Assembly: GCA_034434335.1 (NCBI GenBank)
Contig: DAOTZS010000087.1
Span: 1-11,612 of the forward strand
From: DAOTZS01 sp034434335
GTDB lineage: Bacteria > Chloroflexota > Anaerolineae > CG2-30-64-16
DNA: 11,612 bases
Reading direction: 5' to 3'
Part shown: piece by piece, positions 11,147-11,612 of the stretch
Layout: each line of letters starts with the position of its first letter
Numbering within the stretch: the first letter of the stretch is position 1
Notes under the pieces: model-generated
What the model was told of the DNA's origin: nothing
Seen by the model: the letters and a program-made list of their open reading frames with translations, nothing else
Databases searched by the model: none
Made by a program: the position numbers and the translations under genes

Positions 11147-11612
11147 ATGAGAGTGTTCTTTGAGCGATGGTGGCCATGGCTACCGGGCTTCTGGCTGGCC
11201 GGCGCGCTGGCCGCCTGGCTACGCACAAACCAGTTCGTGCTCTTCTTTGCCATGGCGCTGGCAGCGGTCTGGCTGACAGGATTGTTGCTGGGAGCGGGCC
11301 CGCGTGTGCGCACACCGGCCGATTGGCCCATGGCTATCATTGCCCTCTGGTTGCCGGTCAATTACTGGGCCTCGGCCGACAAAGGGTTGAGCATCCAGGC
11401 GGCTGGCAACCTTCTGGTCGGCATGGCGCTTTTCTATCTGGTGGTGGCCGTGGGGCAGGTTGGCCGGCGTCCCTTGTGGCCCATGTACCTTTTTCTGCTG
11501 GTTGGCGCGGGGTTGTTGCTGGCTGTGGCACTGGTGCCTGGCGGCTTGCGCGGCCGGCTGACTTTGCCCGGCCCTCTGCTGGCCCTTGCGCAACGGATAC
11601 CCGAGCCAGTCA
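11147..11612 (+). CDS. Multi-pass membrane protein, O-antigen-ligase-like N-terminus (partial)
   Basis: An open frame that runs off the right edge; 155 residues are visible. It is strongly hydrophobic, with four or five likely membrane segments: FWLAGALAAWL, FVLFFAMALAAVWLTGLLLG, WPMAIIALWLPVNYW, LLVGMALFYLVVAV and MYLFLLVGAGLLLAVALV. The segment LPVNYWASADKGLSIQAAGNLLVGMALFYLVVA resembles the N-terminal half of O-antigen ligase/polymerase proteins common in Chloroflexota, where a loop reading WAS.D follows a membrane helix. The catalytic periplasmic loop that would decide this lies outside the window. The start is uncertain: ATG 11147 is taken, but in-frame GTG 11132, eight bases after GAAGGGG, is also plausible. 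It lies 28 bases after the aminotransferase stop. Confidence 0.6.
   Translation, partial: MRVFFERWWPWLPGFWLAGALAAWLRTNQFVLFFAMALAAVWLTGLLLGAGPRVRTPADWPMAIIALWLPVNYWASADKGLSIQAAGNLLVGMALFYLVVAVGQVGRRPLWPMYLFLLVGAGLLLAVALVPGGLRGRLTLPGPLLALAQRIPEPV

Overview
The window is a GC-rich stretch of bacterial chromosome with every convincing gene on the + strand. Gene content points to the phylum Chloroflexota, probably Anaerolineae or a relative. The clues are secreted proteins joined by long Thr/Pro linkers, a LysM plus Gmad2-type protein, a radical-SAM DNA-repair-type protein beside sbcC, and an O-antigen-ligase-like membrane protein. This is inference from protein style; no rRNA or other phylogenetic marker is present.

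Region 1 (1-3166) looks like one operon. It holds the end of an SbcC/Rad50-type ATPase, a radical SAM protein of the putative DNA modification/repair type with a C-terminal helix-hairpin-helix and a QLSLF motif resembling a beta-clamp-binding site, a small calcineurin-like phosphoesterase, and a nitrilase-superfamily amidohydrolase. Gaps are short or absent.

Region 2 (3167-4390) starts with a 201-bp MITE-like element flanked by a 5-bp target duplication (TACTT). A separate long palindrome follows. Next comes a strong consensus promoter driving a toxin-first RelE-type/Phd-type toxin-antitoxin pair, whose toxin mRNA is predicted to be leaderless. The toxin-antitoxin DNA is visibly less GC-rich than its surroundings.

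Region 3 (4391-6980) encodes a large exported mosaic protein: an Ig/IPT-like domain, two PA14 domains and a lamin-tail domain, separated by Thr/Pro linkers. It is followed by a second copy of the MITE-like element (198 bp, target duplication AATTG) in the same orientation as the first.

Region 4 (6981-11612) carries an Est30-like alpha/beta hydrolase, a secreted two-LysM protein with a Gmad2-like domain and an unassigned C-terminal region, a PfkB-family sugar/nucleoside kinase, a class IV PLP-dependent aminotransferase, and the N-terminal part of a multi-pass membrane protein that runs off the window. Extended -10 promoters are visible before the hydrolase and the aminotransferase. I saw no tRNA, rRNA, CRISPR array or transposase gene. 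The most notable items are the paired mobile elements with intact target duplications, the putative clamp-binding tail on the radical SAM protein, and the leaderless toxin-antitoxin promoter.
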